From assembly GCA_009783315.1 (NCBI GenBank), contig WRHI01000012.1, forward strand, positions 1 to 41,926: DNA of 41,926 bases, in the 5' to 3' direction. Under the pieces are notes generated by a model that was not told the DNA's origin, did not search any database, and was given only the letters and a program-made list of their open reading frames with translations. Position 1 is the first letter of the stretch. Every line of letters begins with the position of its first letter. Both the position numbers and the translations under genes were made by a program. This stretch comes from Peptococcaceae bacterium (GTDB lineage: Bacteria > Bacillota > Desulfitobacteriia > Desulfitobacteriales > Syntrophobotulaceae). Positions 40,048-41,926 of this stretch are shown piece after piece.

Positions 40048-40721
40048 GTCTAGTAACCGTCAGCAAAGTCAACTACTTCTATCCCGACGGCGACGCCAGA
40101 AGATACATTCTGAAAGACGTCTCCTGCACCTTCGAAAGGGGCAGTTTCTACGCTATTCTGGGTGAATCCGGTTCGGGCAAGACAACGTTTCTCTCGTTGC
40201 TGGGTGCCTTGGACAAGCCCAAATCCGGCAAGGTTCTCTACGAGGAACAAGATATAGCCGCCATTGGTTTCGAGAGTTTCCGCAGGAATAAGATCGGCAT
40301 CATCTTTCAGGCGTACAATTTGATTCCGTATATGACCGCCGTGGAGAACATTAAGGTGGCCATGAGCATCACCGATAACAAACTGCCGAAGGACGTCAAC
40401 GAGGTGGCCTACAACCTTCTGGATTACATCGGCTTGGATAAGGCCAAAGCCGACCGAACCGTCAACAAGCTCTCTGGTGGCGAACAGCAGCGGGTGGCTA
40501 TCGCTAGGGCCTTGGCTACCAACGTTGACGTCATCCTGGCCGACGAGCCCACAGGGAATCTGGACGAAGACATGGAAAACGAAATCGTCGCCATTCTGGG
40601 GAAACTGGCCCACGAGCATAACAAATGTGTTATTGTCGTTACCCATTCTACCCAAATCGCCAAACAGGCGGATGCTGTCTTCAAACTGCGGAAAGGAAAA
40701 CTTGAGGCAATGGACAATTGA
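40044..40721 (+). CDS. ABC transporter ATP-binding protein, LolD/MacB type
   Basis: 225 residues. The Walker A motif is LGESGSGKTTFLSLLGALDK, the Q-loop IIFQAYNLIPYMTAVENIKV, the signature KLSGGEQQRVAIARALA, the Walker B VILADEPTGNLDED and the H-loop VVTHS. It hydrolyses ATP to drive the two upstream permeases. It is translationally coupled to permease 2. The last three residues (MDN) and the stop codon are made by the first units of a heptamer array, so the repeat has reached or replaced the original C-terminal end. Confidence 0.94.
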   Translation: MSLVTVSKVNYFYPDGDARRYILKDVSCTFERGSFYAILGESGSGKTTFLSLLGALDKPKSGKVLYEEQDIAAIGFESFRRNKIGIIFQAYNLIPYMTAVENIKVAMSITDNKLPKDVNEVAYNLLDYIGLDKAKADRTVNKLSGGEQQRVAIARALATNVDVILADEPTGNLDEDMENEIVAILGKLAHEHNKCVIVVTHSTQIAKQADAVFKLRKGKLEAMDN

Positions 40722-40800
40722 CAATTGACAATGGACAATGGACAATACACTTGACAATGGACAAGGCTGATATCCTTCAGCCTGTGGACAAATGGACAAT
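40709..40800. repeat. Heptamer array overlapping the ABC ATPase stop, with an embedded hairpin
   Basis: ACAATGG and ACAATTG units run from 40709 through the TGA (40719-40721) to about 40747, then scattered units follow up to about 40800. A GGCTGATATCCTTCAGCC hairpin is inserted at 40765-40782. Confidence 0.88.
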
Positions 40801-40891
40801 GAAGAAACAGTAAGATCTGGAGTCTGTGCCTTAAGGATTGTCCGGCAAACGGAGGGTGTTTGTAGACTACGGGAAGGGAACCTTGAGCCTT

Positions 40892-41926
40892 ATGAGTGAA
40901 GATTTTCTTAGCCAGTTTAGTCAGAAAAATTACAATAGAACAGGGAGCATGGGGACGGCTGCGTCCGCTGCAGGGGCAGCGGCGCCTCCTGTTTCCGCTG
41001 ATTCTGATGTGCCTTCCTCCGCCTTCGGCGACGGTACAGAGGAAACTGTTGTGACACATAAGGGGTTTACCTCAGTCACATCCCCGCGCCTGACCCGGGC
41101 TGATATCGACATAACCCGCGCCGGCATCACCGCCCCTGAGCACGACACAGAGATTGACAGCGAATACAACAAACGCAAACTGATCCGCTATGGCATTATC
41201 GCCGGGACAGTCATCGCCGTTGCTGTCCTGATCTACCTGATGATCAGTCTGCTGAACCAAGTCACCGTTAAGAACTTCGTCGGTACATCCATCAACGACG
41301 CCAAGACCTGGGGTATCACCAACAAAATATCTATAGAAACCGAAACCGTCTACAACACCCAATATGACAACAACAGCATCATCACCCAGAGCAAAGAAGC
41401 CGGTAAGAAGATCCGCAAAGGATCGGTGCTGGCCTTTCAGGTGAGTCAGGGCCCCGATCCCGATGAACGAATCGAGCTGCCCGACTTCGCGGATATGACC
41501 ATAAACGAGGTCTACGCCTGGAAAGATCAGAACAAAGCCAACAGCGCCAACATCATGCAGGAAAACAGCGACACGGTAGAAGCAGGCCGGTTCATCCGCC
41601 GGGAATTCAGCAACGCCTCCGTCAGCGAAGACACCTACACCCGCAAAGACGGCCTGCTCATCTATATGTCCAAAGGGCCCCATGAGAAGAACATCACCGT
41701 GCCGGACTTCCAAGAGAAATCCAAGGCCGAAGTAGAAAGCTGGGTCAGCCAAAACAACATAGAAGCCACATACACAGAAGCCTCATCGGAGAAAATCCCT
41801 AAAGGCATGGTCATATCTCAAAGCATCGAACCCGGGGAAAAAACAACCCAAAAGAGCGAGATGGCCTTCGTCATATCGTCAGGGAAAGCGGTGGTCGTGC
41901 CCAACTTCGGCAAACTCACCAAAGAC
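40892..41926 (+). CDS. Membrane-anchored PASTA-repeat protein, incomplete at window end
   Basis: 345 codons with no stop before the window ends. An N-terminal cytoplasmic part of about 100 residues, rich in Ala, Ser and Thr, contains no kinase motifs. One membrane helix follows (IIAGTVIAVAVLIYLMISLL, about 102-121). At least three extracellular PASTA-like repeats come next, starting near NQVTVKNFVGTSINDAKTW, IELPDFADMTINEVYAW and ITVPDFQEKSKAEVESW, with a fourth beginning at VVVPNFGKLTKD. PASTA domains bind muropeptides or nascent peptidoglycan. Here they are not attached to a Ser/Thr kinase in this gene, and no kinase gene is adjacent on the visible side. The ATG at 40892 is chosen; a TTG 9 nt earlier is closer to GGGAAGGG. 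Confidence 0.82.
   Translation, partial: MSEDFLSQFSQKNYNRTGSMGTAASAAGAAAPPVSADSDVPSSAFGDGTEETVVTHKGFTSVTSPRLTRADIDITRAGITAPEHDTEIDSEYNKRKLIRYGIIAGTVIAVAVLIYLMISLLNQVTVKNFVGTSINDAKTWGITNKISIETETVYNTQYDNNSIITQSKEAGKKIRKGSVLAFQVSQGPDPDERIELPDFADMTINEVYAWKDQNKANSANIMQENSDTVEAGRFIRREFSNASVSEDTYTRKDGLLIYMSKGPHEKNITVPDFQEKSKAEVESWVSQNNIEATYTEASSEKIPKGMVISQSIEPGEKTTQKSEMAFVISSGKAVVVPNFGKLTKD

Noticed and set aside
40050-40799. 249-residue open frame opposite the ABC ATPase
   Set aside because: It is an antisense shadow that begins in the heptamer array. The sense strand has all ABC motifs.
41072-41752. 226-residue open frame opposite the PASTA gene
   Set aside because: The sense frame is continuous, has a membrane helix and PASTA repeats, and runs off the window.

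Overview
The window looks like a chromosomal segment of an anaerobic, spore-forming Firmicute (class Clostridia in the broad sense). The evidence is a Ni-type CO dehydrogenase operon, SpoIIP and a YlmC/YmxH-type sporulation protein, T-box leaders before leuA and pheST, the Firmicute gene order infC-rpmI-rplT-rRNA methylase-pheST-zapA, and strong AGGAGG-type ribosome binding sites. No species can be named from the sequence alone. No rRNA, tRNA, CRISPR array or intact insertion sequence was seen.

Layout. (1) 300-5789, minus strand: a five-gene operon, cooF-like ferredoxin, cooS, then NuoE-, NuoF- and NuoG-like genes. The last four are joined by 4-nt ATGA overlaps, so CO dehydrogenase seems wired to a flavin/Fe-S NAD(P)-reducing module with no hydrogenase. 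(2) 6171-8921, minus: a secreted peptidoglycan-binding protein, a lipoprotein and a diguanylate cyclase. (3) 8926-11155, plus: T-box leader and type-2 leuA. (4) 11156-12118: dispersed palindromic repeats around a transposase remnant. (5) 12119-21843, minus: zapA, pheT, pheS with T-box, CoA-binding protein, thioesterase, rRNA methylase, rplT, rpmI, infC (ATT start), ylmC-like gene and a membrane protein. (6) 21996-25234, plus: two tandem 7TM-PAS-GGDEF paralogues. (7) 25387-29649, minus: a class A PBP with a defective SxxK motif, then an anti-sigma-like Asp-box protein coupled to an ECF sigma factor. (8) 30105-33171, plus: spoIIP and a chemoreceptor. (9) 33557-36357: a very recent tandem duplication of Rpn-family nuclease genes and a divergent pair of XRE regulators, one fused to an OmpR-type winged helix. 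(10) 36522-41926, plus: a secreted peptidoglycan-binding protein, two FtsX/MacB-like permeases with their ATPase, and a PASTA protein running off the end.

The most unusual feature is the repeat content. A heptamer (ACAATGG / CCATTGT) forms arrays at five or more loci. At four genes the array begins at the stop codon itself, always in the same orientation relative to the gene. It stays open in every reading frame and at two loci is paired with an inverted array. A 176-bp hairpin element occurs four times, with outer stems that differ in sequence between copies yet still pair. A GC-rich palindrome family and a short GGCTGATATCCTTCAGCC-type hairpin are also dispersed. Several lie between co-transcribed housekeeping genes.

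How the genes may work together: the CO dehydrogenase operon would pass electrons from CO to ferredoxin and NAD(P). The cell-envelope genes (PBP, SpoIIP, two peptidoglycan-binding proteins, FtsX-like ABC transporter, PASTA protein) and three GGDEF proteins suggest a region rich in envelope and signalling functions around a conserved translation core. Functional links beyond operon structure are inference.
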